Assembly: GCA_016203175.1 (NCBI GenBank)
Contig: JACQNH010000091.1
Location: 1-36,670, forward strand
DNA length: 36,670 nucleotides
Source of the DNA: Candidatus Woesearchaeota archaeon
GTDB lineage: Archaea > Nanobdellota > Nanobdellia > SCGC-AAA011-G17 > JACQNH01
Reading direction: 5' to 3'
Under the pieces are notes generated by a model that saw only the letters and a list, made by a program, of their open reading frames with translations, searched no databases and had not been told where the DNA came from. The translations under genes and the position numbers were made by a program. Of this stretch, positions 24,865 through 32,154 are shown one piece after another; position 1 is the first letter of the stretch; each line of letters opens with the position of its first letter.

Positions 24865-25640
24865 GTCAAATAATCCATGTAATCAATGAAATTAAGAAGG
24901 AATTATTCAAAATAGGGATATTCCAAAGTTTATTACATTCAATAATAGTATTCTTAATTTCTTTCATAGTTTTAATACCCTTCACAATAAAATGGTTTTT
25001 CGCATTTGCTCCAGCAGGTATATGGTTTATTGGAAATTTATTTTATTACACAAAAAAAAGAAACTTAGAGTATGTTGAATCTTTGTTTCCTTTAATTAAT
25101 GAACAATTAAGAACAGCAAAAGATAATTTAGGAAAAGATAATGAAATAATAAGAAGGTTAAATCAGGATGTATTAGAAAAGGCAAGAAGAATAAAAACAT
25201 CATTTTTTATAAATCTTAAAGCATTAAATATAGCAGTAGTAGTAATAATGGCCTTAAGTTTTTCAATATTTTTCACAAGCTATTTCGATATAAACAAAAT
25301 AAATTTTAAAGATTTTAATTTCAAAGATCCAGCAGATAGTTTCAAAAAAATAATCTCCGGAGATAAAGCTTCAGGAGGCTCAGGTGAAGGAAAAAATGAA
25401 GATATTTATGGCAAAGGATCAGTTGCTATTTTAGGAAATAATGAGTTAAATCTCCAATTAAACCCTTCAGGCACAGAATTAAACCCAGAAGACCTAAAAG
25501 ATCCCGAAAAAAAGAATTTTGACAGCGCATTTCCACAAGATATAAAAAGCAGTGCAGAAGCTAATTTTAAAGAAGATATCCCAAAAGAAAACCAGGAAAT
25601 AGTTAAAAAATACTTTGAGAAAATAACAGGTGGAAAATGA
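24861..25640 (+). CDS. Multi-pass membrane protein of the vWA/MoxR operon
   Basis: 259 residues with hydrophobic segments near 22-44, 46-63 and 122-143, and a cytoplasmic helical region between the second and third. The C-terminal 110 residues form a polar tail, G/S/E/K-rich and apparently disordered, with repeated D-P-E and L-N-P. Family not recognised. It overlaps both neighbours by 4 bases (ATGA), indicating tight translational coupling. Confidence 0.75.
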   Translation: MSQIIHVINEIKKELFKIGIFQSLLHSIIVFLISFIVLIPFTIKWFFAFAPAGIWFIGNLFYYTKKRNLEYVESLFPLINEQLRTAKDNLGKDNEIIRRLNQDVLEKARRIKTSFFINLKALNIAVVVIMALSFSIFFTSYFDINKINFKDFNFKDPADSFKKIISGDKASGGSGEGKNEDIYGKGSVAILGNNELNLQLNPSGTELNPEDLKDPEKKNFDSAFPQDIKSSAEANFKEDIPKENQEIVKKYFEKITGGK

Positions 25641-26560
25641 GACTAGAAGAAGCAAAACAAAACTTGGATTTAGTAATTTCAGAAGTTAGAAAAGTAGTTG
25701 TAGGCCAAACAGAAATGGTAAAAGACGTTTTAGTAGCTGTTTTAACAGATTCTCACGCTTTATTAGAGGGTTATCCTGGCTTAGCTAAAACCTTAACAGT
25801 TAAAACAATTGGTAGTTTAATGGATTTAAAATTCTCAAGAATCCAAAATACACCCGACTTAATGCCATCAGATATTACAGGTACTTATATTGTAAATGAA
25901 AAAAGAGAATTCAAGTTTCAACCAGGTCCAGTATTTGCAAATATAGTTTTAGCAGATGAGATTAATAGGGCTGCTCCCAAAACTCAGTCTGCTTTACTAG
26001 AAGCAATGCAGGAAAGACAAGTTACAGTTGGAAATGCAACCTATAAATTAGAAAGACCTTTTTTCGTTTTAGCTACGATGAATCCTATCGAGCAAGAAGG
26101 AACGTTCGCTTTGCCAGAGGCCCAAGCAGACAGATTTTTATTAAAGATTAAAGCACCTTACCCTTCAATGGAAGAAGAATTAGAAATAGTTGAAAGGTAT
26201 GCTGAATCAAATAATCAAGTAAGGCTTAAACCTGTAATGAAAAAAGAAACTATAGAATATTTGCAAGAATTAACAAGACAAGTTCCAATTGCAAGAGATA
26301 TTAAAAGGTACGCAGTTGATTTAATTAGACTAACAAGAACTAAAAAGGATTTAATTGAATATGGTGCATCTCCAAGAGCTTCTATAGGTTTAATATTAGC
26401 TTCCAAAGCAAGAGCGTTAATGGAAGGAAGAAATTATGTTTCTAAAGAAGATATTAAAAACATGGCATTCCCAATTTTAAGGCACAGAATAATATTAACA
26501 TTTGAAGCAGAAAGAAATAATCTATCAGAAGATGATGTAATAAGAGAATTAATAAAATGA
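25637..26560 (+). CDS. moxR: MoxR-family AAA+ ATPase
   Basis: 307 residues, the usual length. Walker A is G-Y-P-G-L-A-K-T near 40-47; Walker B is I-V-L-A-D-E-I-N-R-A near 103-112. The A-T-M-N-P-I-E-Q-E-G sensor and F-A-L-P-E-A-Q-A-D-R-F arginine-finger stretches are textbook MoxR, and the lid has Y-G-A-S-P-R-A-S. MoxR ATPases act as chaperones that remodel vWA-domain partners. Those partners are encoded just upstream. It overlaps the DUF58 gene by 4 bases. Confidence 0.97.
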   Translation: MRLEEAKQNLDLVISEVRKVVVGQTEMVKDVLVAVLTDSHALLEGYPGLAKTLTVKTIGSLMDLKFSRIQNTPDLMPSDITGTYIVNEKREFKFQPGPVFANIVLADEINRAAPKTQSALLEAMQERQVTVGNATYKLERPFFVLATMNPIEQEGTFALPEAQADRFLLKIKAPYPSMEEELEIVERYAESNNQVRLKPVMKKETIEYLQELTRQVPIARDIKRYAVDLIRLTRTKKDLIEYGASPRASIGLILASKARALMEGRNYVSKEDIKNMAFPILRHRIILTFEAERNNLSEDDVIRELIK

Positions 26561-27408
26561 TTAACCAAGACTTTTTAAAAGCTTTAAATAAATTAAGCAT
26601 AAAAATAAATAAAAGAACTACCTCCCCTTTAATTGGCGAAAGAGAGTCTGTCTATAAAGGTCAAGGTTTAGTATTCGCTGATAGAAGAATGTATGTTGTT
26701 GGAGATGATACAAAAGCTATAGACTGGAAGGTTTTTGCAAGAACTGGTCAATTGCACATTAAACTATACGAAGCAGAAAGAAATCTTACAAGTCATATTA
26801 TTATAGATTTTAGTGCAAGTATGGGTTTTGGAAAACAAATTAGTAAAACAAACTATGCTTCAATGTTAGGTTTAGGGTTTGCTTACATGGCATTAAGAAA
26901 AAATGAAAAATTTGTTTTAAGCACATTTTCAGATAATTTAGATGTTTTCAGGCCAAAAAAAGGAAAAAAGCAATTAGTTTCTATAGTTGATTATCTAAAC
27001 AAGAAAAAACCATCAGGTCATTCAAGGTTATACTATTCATTAAGTAATTATAAAAAATTAATAAAATCCCGGTCTTTAATAGTAATAATTTCAGACTTTT
27101 TATATGATACTCAAGAGATTAGAAATGCAATTTACTCTTTAAAGAATAATGAATTAGTTTTAATACAATTATTAGACGCTTCAGAAAGAGATTTAAACTT
27201 TAAAGGTGATTTTCATTTAAAAGATTCTGAATCAGGCACTAAATTAAGAACTTTTATAGGTCCTTTACTAAAAAAGATTTATTCTAAAAATCTCCAGGAA
27301 CATCAATCTGGTATTCAAAAAGTTGCTGATGAAGTAAAAGCAAAATTTTATAGGGTTTTTACTGATGAATCTATCTTCGATGTTTTCTATAAAATTGCTT
27401 CTAAATGA
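26557..27408 (+). CDS. DUF58 family protein
   Basis: The DUF58 signature is clear: G-D-D-T-K-A-I-D-W-K-V-F-A-R-T-G near 51-66, then Y-E-A-E-R-N. A vWA-like strand I-I-I-D-F-S-A-S-M-G-F-G follows near 83-94. DUF58 proteins accompany MoxR ATPases in almost all genomes. It is the last gene of the operon. Its stop is 11 bp from the 3' end of the convergent tRNA-Lys gene. Confidence 0.95.
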   Translation: MINQDFLKALNKLSIKINKRTTSPLIGERESVYKGQGLVFADRRMYVVGDDTKAIDWKVFARTGQLHIKLYEAERNLTSHIIIDFSASMGFGKQISKTNYASMLGLGFAYMALRKNEKFVLSTFSDNLDVFRPKKGKKQLVSIVDYLNKKKPSGHSRLYYSLSNYKKLIKSRSLIVIISDFLYDTQEIRNAIYSLKNNELVLIQLLDASERDLNFKGDFHLKDSESGTKLRTFIGPLLKKIYSKNLQEHQSGIQKVADEVKAKFYRVFTDESIFDVFYKIASK

Positions 27409-27433
27409 AAAATAAAATTTGGGCCCGAAGGGA

Positions 27434-27487
27434 CTTTCATAACCTTCCTTTTCTTTCACCAACGTTTCTTTTTTAAAGAAAGGTTGT
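27434..27487 (-). other. 54-nt tRNA-Lys intron at 59/60 (T-loop)
   Basis: Loop bases TTCA pair perfectly with TGAA at the intron 3' end; the bulges are AAA and AGT. This is the same bulge-helix-bulge as in tRNA-Ile. The intron arms AACC/GGTT extend the helix. The first 38 bases nearly equal the core of the 30/31 intron. Confidence 0.85.
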
Positions 27488-27509
27488 TTTGAACCCTCGA
27501 CCCCCTGGT

Positions 27510-27536
27510 ATCCCCAGAGTTAGCTGCTGGTTATCT
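27510..27536 (-). other. 27-nt tRNA-Lys intron at the canonical position 37/38
   Basis: Loop bases CTCT (32-35) pair with GGGG near the intron 3' end (two G-C, two G-T pairs), giving a central helix. The sequence is unrelated to the other two introns. The 5' bulge geometry is slightly relaxed. Confidence 0.75.
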
Positions 27537-27543
27537 TAAGAGC

Positions 27544-27591
27544 TTCACCATTTCTTTCGCCAACGTTTCTTTTTTAAAGAAAGGTTGTGTT
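27544..27591 (-). other. 48-nt tRNA-Lys intron at 30/31 (anticodon stem)
   Basis: CACC before the intron pairs with GGTG near its 3' end, with GAG/CTC as outer helix and bulges TGA and AAG. Cutting after the second base of each bulge gives the perfect mature stem CCTGG/CCAGG; cutting after the first would leave an A-C mismatch. The core 27551-27588 matches 27450-27487 at 37 of 38 bases. Confidence 0.82.
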
Positions 27592-27731
27592 CAGGTGCTC
27601 TAACCAGACTGAGCTACGGACCCCCAATCTAAAAAGCATAGATTAAGCTTTAAAATCCTTTTGCTTTATAATTTTCTATATAACACACTATCACAGAAAT
27701 ATTTAAAAGTAATCCTCCAAAGGCTTAAAAT

Positions 27732-28667
27732 ATGTCCAATATCTTTGTAAACAGCTTTGCTTCTCTTAAAGATATAAAAAAAGAACCTTTTTCTAATAGA
27801 TTAAGAAATAAAGTTTTCTCAATCATGTTTAAGCAAAGTGAAAAATATAATACAAATATGTTTTTATCAAGATTAGAATATTATAATTCAAGAAAAAAAG
27901 AATTAAAAAAAGCATGGGTTCTTAAAAATGACAAATGGCAAAAAGTATTTAATCAAAAGGTAAATTTAATGTACTATCATGGAAAAAATGAAAACAGTTA
28001 TGAAATTTGTAAAAATATAAACTTAAAAATTGTTAATGATCCAAAATTTGAGCGATTATGCGATGATAAATTAAAATGTTACAATTTTTTTTCAGAGATT
28101 ACGCCAAAATCTTTCTTAATAAATAATCATTACGAATTAGCTAAAGCTTTAAAATTAATAGAAACAGAAAAAGTTGTTTTAAAACCAAGATTTGGAAGCT
28201 ATGGCAATGGAGTTATAATAATAAATAAAAAGGATCTAAGAAATGGTATTACTAAAAATACAATCTTACAAGAGTTTATAGATTCCTCAAGTGGTTTAAC
28301 TGGAATGGGAATCAAGAGCGTTCATGATTTAAGAGTTGTTGTAATAAATGGAAAAATTGATCATTGTTATGCAAGAATCCCTAAAAATGGATCTCTAATA
28401 AGTAATGTTACAAGAGGGGCTTCTAAAATTTATTTCTCTCCTTCTGAAATTCACTCAAAAATTAAATCTTTATTAAAAAGAATAGATAATGAAGTTAAAG
28501 ATTATCGTCCAAGAATTTATTCAGCAGATTTTATGATGGATAATAATAAAGATTTTTGGTTAGTTGAAATGAATTCAAAGCCAGGAACATTATATTATGA
28601 TGATAAACCAAGAATAAGAGAAAGGTATTATTCAAATGTGATTAAAGCCTTAACAAAAGCAATTTAA
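27732..28667 (+). CDS. ATP-grasp family protein (RimK/YheC-like)
   Basis: The C-terminal two-thirds are an ATP-grasp fold. The glycine-rich loop K-P-R-F-G-S-Y-G-N-G-V near 155-165, the central L-Q-E-F-I-D, and the metal-binding W-L-V-E-M-N-S-K-P-G near 277-286 are visible. Such enzymes join a carboxylate to an amine or thiol through an acyl-phosphate. The substrate is not evident. The first 110 residues are basic and family-specific. A TATA-like ATATTTAAAAG lies about 28 bp upstream. Its stop overlaps the stop of the convergent XerA-like gene by 4 bases. Confidence 0.82.
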   Translation: MSNIFVNSFASLKDIKKEPFSNRLRNKVFSIMFKQSEKYNTNMFLSRLEYYNSRKKELKKAWVLKNDKWQKVFNQKVNLMYYHGKNENSYEICKNINLKIVNDPKFERLCDDKLKCYNFFSEITPKSFLINNHYELAKALKLIETEKVVLKPRFGSYGNGVIIINKKDLRNGITKNTILQEFIDSSSGLTGMGIKSVHDLRVVVINGKIDHCYARIPKNGSLISNVTRGASKIYFSPSEIHSKIKSLLKRIDNEVKDYRPRIYSADFMMDNNKDFWLVEMNSKPGTLYYDDKPRIRERYYSNVIKALTKAI

Positions 28668-29464
28668 TTTGCTGCTATAGAAATGTCAAATGGGCTTCTA
28701 ATTTTCTTAAGTTGCTCCTTTGAAAGTTTTGTAATTCCAGAATATCCTAATAAACCATTTATCATTCTGTCATCATTCCCCTCTTCCAATAAAATTCTCT
28801 TAAAATAAGCTCTTAATAAATGGCAATAAACTCTTTTCCCTAGTTTAGTTTTTTTTGCAGCCTTATTTACTATTTTTTGCGCCATTCTTATAGATAAATG
28901 TCCTTGTTTAGTTGGAAATAAAAATTCAGACTCCTTATTTCTATTTGCTAAATAATCTTTTAAATTATGCAATAAACTTTCTGATAAAATTATATATCTT
29001 TCTTTTTTATTAGAAACAATTCTCCCAATCTTTTCATCAATATCGCTAATCTTTAACTTAACAACCTCAGAAACTTTCAAACCAGATACATACATGAAAT
29101 TTACCATTAACTTATGTTTTGGATTATGAATAACTTCTAGAATATGTTCAATATCTCCTTTAGTTAGTTCCTCAGTTATTCTCTTTTCAGATTTTTGTAT
29201 CTTCACATTAGAAAATATTTGCTTTTTCAAAATCTCACTATAATAAAACTTTAAAGCACATAAAACTAAAGAAATAGAACCTGACCTTAATTTTTTCTCA
29301 GTTAAATACGTTAAATATTTCTGAATGTCATCCTGTAAAATTTCCTCAGGGTTTTTATTAATAAATTTAAGAAACTCTTTATTATGTCTTATATATGCTT
29401 TTAATGTTAAACTAGAAAAACCTCTTAGTTTCAATTCTTCTTCTAAATTATTTAAATTTACCAT
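28664..29464 (-). CDS. XerA-like tyrosine recombinase lacking the catalytic Tyr segment
   Basis: The N-terminal SAM-like DNA-binding domain and most of the catalytic domain are clear. The active site is degraded. Arg I of S-G-L-R-V-S-E is Lys (S-G-L-K-V-S-E). H-x-L-R is kept as H-L-L-R. The later L-L-G-H is L-L-G-Y. The segment that should read like T-T-x-I-Y-T-H is missing: after G-I-T-K the protein goes straight to L-S-K-E-Q-L-K-K-I-R-S-P, the known post-Tyr tail of archaeal XerA. The frame is open, so this is an in-frame loss. XerA normally resolves chromosome dimers; this copy should bind DNA but not cut it. Confidence 0.88.
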   Translation of the reverse strand: MVNLNNLEEELKLRGFSSLTLKAYIRHNKEFLKFINKNPEEILQDDIQKYLTYLTEKKLRSGSISLVLCALKFYYSEILKKQIFSNVKIQKSEKRITEELTKGDIEHILEVIHNPKHKLMVNFMYVSGLKVSEVVKLKISDIDEKIGRIVSNKKERYIILSESLLHNLKDYLANRNKESEFLFPTKQGHLSIRMAQKIVNKAAKKTKLGKRVYCHLLRAYFKRILLEEGNDDRMINGLLGYSGITKLSKEQLKKIRSPFDISIAAN

Positions 29465-29555
29465 CTTATTTCATAATTTTAAAGCCCTTTTTAAATATTA
29501 TACCTAATTCCTAGTGGTAAATCATATTTATAAACTTTTAATATACAAGATATTA

Positions 29556-29562
29556 AGGTGAT
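29556..29562 (+). promoter_or_regulatory. Strong Shine-Dalgarno of the DUF378 gene
   Basis: AGGTGAT with a 5-base spacer selects ATG 29568. A TATA-like box at about 29524-29533 implies a leader of about 15 bases. Confidence 0.6.
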
Positions 29563-29567
29563 TTAAA

Positions 29568-29762
29568 ATGACAATGAAATGGTATGATTGGGTTTCTTGG
29601 GTTTTAGTTTTTGTAGGAGCATTAAATTGGGGTCTAGTGGGCGTGCTTGAATGGAATCTAGTAGAAACAATATTTGGAACAGGTTCACCAACAAGAGTTA
29701 TCTACATCTTAGTTGGTTTCTCAGCACTATATGAATTGTATAAAATAGCCTCAAAAAAATAA
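29568..29762 (+). CDS. DUF378 small membrane protein
   Basis: 64 residues with two hydrophobic helices (about 8-27 and 43-60). It has the DUF378 hallmark A-L-N-W-G-L-V-G near 18-25 and G-x-S-A-L-Y-E-L-Y near the end. The family is widespread, and its function is unknown. It has a leader with strong Shine-Dalgarno and a T-rich terminator right after the stop, so it is a single-gene, probably well-expressed unit. Confidence 0.9.
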   Translation: MTMKWYDWVSWVLVFVGALNWGLVGVLEWNLVETIFGTGSPTRVIYILVGFSALYELYKIASKK

Positions 29763-29766
29763 ACTT

Positions 29767-30165
29767 CTACATTTTTTCTTTTTTTAATAATTCTTCAAAA
29801 TTTATACCTTTAGATTTAGCTAATTCCAAATTTATTGTATAACCATTTGAAGTTTTTTTCAAATCTTCAGGAATTAAAAAATACCATCCTTCATGATTAA
29901 ATCTTATCCCAATATAAGCCTCAGCACCAAATAAATTTGCAAATTCAACAATCTGTTTTATATCTTCTTCTTCTAGGTATTTTGTACCACCTTTAATACC
30001 CTTGCATTCAACTGCAACATATCTTTTACCATTACTAGCAATTAAATCGGGATTTGGATTAGAACTTAAACCGCTTCCAGCTGATCTGACAACAGCCCAC
30101 TCTTTAGTATCCCAAAAAAGGTTTACCAATTCCCTTTCAATCCTAGACCCCTTTTTCTTGCTCAT
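29767..30165 (-). CDS. hjc: Holliday junction resolvase Hjc
   Basis: 132 residues. The nuclease motifs are all present: K-G-S-R-I-E-R-E-L near the start (catalytic Glu), R-S-A-G-S-G, N-P-D-L-I-A (catalytic Asp), and V-E-C-K (Glu and Lys). Hjc cuts four-way junctions during recombination and fork restart. It ends 5 bp from the convergent DUF378 stop. Confidence 0.96.
   Translation of the reverse strand: MSKKKGSRIERELVNLFWDTKEWAVVRSAGSGLSSNPNPDLIASNGKRYVAVECKGIKGGTKYLEEEDIKQIVEFANLFGAEAYIGIRFNHEGWYFLIPEDLKKTSNGYTINLELAKSKGINFEELLKKEKM
29772..29785 (+). terminator. T-rich terminator after DUF378
   Basis: Six T, one C, seven T on the plus strand 10 bases past the stop match archaeal oligo-T termination signals. 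The run overlaps the 3' end of hjc on the other strand. Confidence 0.5.
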
Positions 30166-30212
30166 TGTCAGAATTAAATTAGTATATTATAAAAAGATAA
30201 TGCTTTTCTAAA

Positions 30213-30626
30213 CTATTTTGAAGCCCAATAAACAGCTAAAAACAAAATAACTAAGCTTACTAATTTTATCCATGGACCGCCAAGAATTCCCCCTGTTGCT
30301 CCTGCACCTAATCCAACCCATGACAATAATATTAAAGGACAAGCTGGGCAACCAACAGTTATAATACCCGCTATTCCCCCCAGGATTCCGCTGGAGGTAG
30401 CACTCGTAGGGCACGTCTTTCTTTCAGATAGATTATAAACCTGCAACGAAACGATTAAGCCAACTAAGATAGGGAACAGAATAGCAAATATCCATCCAAC
30501 AGCATCATACACCTCTTGATTTGTTAATGGGCCTATATATAACCAACCTACTAAAATAGCAACCACGAGGAATATTAGTAAGTATTTTAGTTTGCTTAAT
30601 CTCACAATAATATTATTAAAGCTCAT
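30213..30626 (-). CDS. Four-helix membrane protein with G-C-P-A-C-P motif
   Basis: 137 residues from ATG 30626, chosen because the TATA-like box at 30651-30658 then lies 28 bp upstream; an ATG at 30638 would be only about 16 bp away. Hydrophobic helices lie near 16-32, 42-62, 78-96 and 113-133. Three cysteines cluster: one in K-T-C-P before the third helix and two in G-C-P-A-C-P after it. These could bind metal or form a redox pair. Family not recognised. Confidence 0.75.
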   Translation of the reverse strand: MSFNNIIVRLSKLKYLLIFLVVAILVGWLYIGPLTNQEVYDAVGWIFAILFPILVGLIVSLQVYNLSERKTCPTSATSSGILGGIAGIITVGCPACPLILLSWVGLGAGATGGILGGPWIKLVSLVILFLAVYWASK

Positions 30627-30714
30627 TTTTAACACCATTATTTTGCTAGGTATAAAATCCTTCTCTTTAATTGTTAAAGGTTAATTTTGAATAGTTTGTT
30701 AATTAAAGTACGCT

Positions 30715-31377
30715 ATGGGTTACATTACAATAGCCCCCATAAGCACCAATATCGATCCAATTTACATAGGAATAAAAGAATTTTCTACAGAAAGAATTAT
30801 CTTACTTTGTAACAATGAGTATTCTAATGAAGCAAATAAAATAAAAGAAGATCTAAAAAAAATTTAAAATACCAATTGTAATTAAATTAATCCAGAGCTA
30901 TATTTGGGAAGAATTATTTAGGTTGGTAAGCGAAATAGCAACTTACGAAGATAGAAATAAAATAATTGTAAATGTTGGCTCTGGCGATTCTACAGCAAAA
31001 TGTGCTTTGTTAAGCGCTGCCTTTGTTAATGGGCTAAAGGCATTCGATGTTGTTGGAGATAAAGCCATGTTACTACCAATATTAAAATTCTCATACTATA
31101 AACTATTAACAGAAAAAAATTATCTATTTTAAAGGTACTTGAGGAACAGAAGGTTTATAGTGCTTCATTAAACTTTTTATCGGAAAAAACTAAAATGAGC
31201 ATGCCTTTATTATCCTATCATATAAATGGAATTCTAAAGTCTGAAGGGTTAAAACAATTGGGATTAATTGACGTTAAAGAAGGCAAAGGTAGCTTGGTAA
31301 TAGAATTAAATACATTAGGGAAATTGCTTGTAAAAGGGTACATCGCTGGAGATTCAATCTTAAAAGTAGGAAATTAA
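30715..31377 (+). pseudogene. CARF-like/winged-helix regulator (DUF6293/HFX_2341-like), two frameshifts
   Basis: Three pieces join into one about 220-residue protein. Piece one starts at ATG 30715 (A-P-I-S-T-N-I-D-P-I-Y-I-G-I-K-E) and runs to 30867. Piece two is in the +1 frame to 31132 and includes I-I-V-N-V-G-S-G-D-S-T-A-K-C-A-L-L-S-A. Piece three returns to the first frame from about 31120 and ends at 31377 with a winged helix (M-P-L-L-S-Y-H-I-N-G). The breaks lie in an A8 run (30856-30863) and an A7 run (31113-31119), and cancel each other. The sensor half resembles CARF-type ligand-binding domains of archaeal regulators. The family call is from memory. Confidence 0.7.
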
Positions 31378-31520
31378 ATTCTTAGAGAACAACAATGTAG
31401 GGTCTTAATATTTTTTCCGCTTTTGTTTAATTTTGTCATCAAAACAGAATCATTTAAGTATTTAAAATTAAGGAAATAATTTCCGAACACTACCTTTTTA
31501 TTCGCCTTAATACATTAACT

Positions 31521-31530
31521 TTTTAAATAG
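31521..31530 (+). promoter_or_regulatory. TATA-like box for the 31549 gene
   Basis: TTTTAAATAG lies about 24 bp before ATG 31549; leaderless start. The preceding stretch from 31378 shows nothing else recognisable. Confidence 0.5.
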
Positions 31531-31548
31531 TTTCTTTTAAAAAATTCT

Positions 31549-31956
31549 ATGGAAGATAATCAATATTTTTTAATGGTAAGATCCTCTGAAAAAGGTAATA
31601 TTTATTACTTTTCAAAAGGTTATGAACATAATGATGATGTACTTGTAGCTGGATTTAAATCAAGGGGGGCTATACCAGAACATAAATTAAATATGGCCGC
31701 CAGTCTAATAAACAAAAGGTGTATAGAATTTAGTAAAATCCCTAAACTGTTCACGCTCTTAACATTCCCCTATCACATAATAGAATTAAGAGAGGGATTT
31801 TATAATTGGGTAAAATCAGATTCTTTTGATCTCCAGCATATAACCAATGAAGATCTTGAAAAAATAGTGGAATCCTTTAAAGAAGATGAAGTAACTGAAA
31901 ATCAGCTTAATGCTATTGTTTCACATAGAAATATTTTACGTATAAGTGAATTTTAA
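31549..31956 (+). CDS. Unrecognised 135-residue protein
   Basis: No family recognised. Soluble, mixed alpha/beta; the first half is beta-rich (Y-F-L-M-V-R-S, N-I-Y-Y-F-S-K-G-Y) and the C-terminal half is acidic and helical. It has its own TATA-like box. Convergent with the histone gene. Confidence 0.7.
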   Translation: MEDNQYFLMVRSSEKGNIYYFSKGYEHNDDVLVAGFKSRGAIPEHKLNMAASLINKRCIEFSKIPKLFTLLTFPYHIIELREGFYNWVKSDSFDLQHITNEDLEKIVESFKEDEVTENQLNAIVSHRNILRISEF

Positions 31957-31970
31957 AAAAAATAAAAAAA
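31955..31970 (-). terminator. T-rich terminator of the histone gene
   Basis: On the minus strand, a run of seven T, one A and eight T follows the histone stop within about 20 bases, as expected for an archaeal terminator. Confidence 0.55.
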
Positions 31971-31973
31971 GAC

Positions 31974-32141
31974 TTAAAGGTCTATATCCTTTATTGTCTT
32001 TCTACCATTTCCTTTTGCTCTTTTTTCAGCCTCTTTAATCATACCTTCTACCCTCTTACTTAAGGCATCAGCAAAAGTACCTGCTACATTGCATTCTGTG
32101 CATTCCTTAATCTTAGATCTAACTACCAATAAATCTGCCAT
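31974..32141 (-). CDS. Short archaeal histone-fold protein (55 aa)
   Basis: 55 residues. N-V-A-G-T-F-A-D-A-L-S-K-R-V is the first long helix. The protein ends with A-K-G-N-G-R-K-T-I-K-D-I-D-L, the archaeal histone/DUF1931-like loop 2 and final helix with the R-K-T DNA contact. Unusually, the N-terminal part has a C-T-E-C pair. A strong Shine-Dalgarno GGAGGTG sits 6 bases before ATG, and a T-rich terminator follows, pointing to high expression. It is too short for most ORF cut-offs. Confidence 0.85.
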   Translation of the reverse strand: MADLLVVRSKIKECTECNVAGTFADALSKRVEGMIKEAEKRAKGNGRKTIKDIDL

Positions 32142-32147
32142 TTATTC

Positions 32148-32154
32148 CACCTCC
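32148..32154 (-). promoter_or_regulatory. Strong Shine-Dalgarno of the histone gene
   Basis: GGAGGTG on the minus strand, 6-base spacer to ATG. The same motif and spacing occur at the 35922-36257 gene. Confidence 0.8.

Larger units (their letters stand above)
27420..27623 (-). tRNA. tRNA-Lys(CTT) with three introns
   Basis: On the minus strand the acceptor stem is GGGTCCG/CGGGCCC, the D-arm is normal, and the anticodon loop is CTCTTAA with anticodon CTT at 27540-27538. The gene is 204 bases. Removing 27544-27591, 27510-27536 and 27434-27487 gives a 75-base cloverleaf with perfect anticodon stem CCTGG/CCAGG and T-stem GAGGG/CCCTT (one G-T pair). Discriminator A at 27420. A TATA-like GGATTTTAAAGC lies about 27 bp upstream. 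LysRS, its charging enzyme, is encoded at 32302-33789. Confidence 0.9.

Noticed and set aside
30208-30414. Short minus-strand frame inside the four-helix membrane gene
   Set aside because: The competing frame encodes a well-formed membrane protein with its own promoter.
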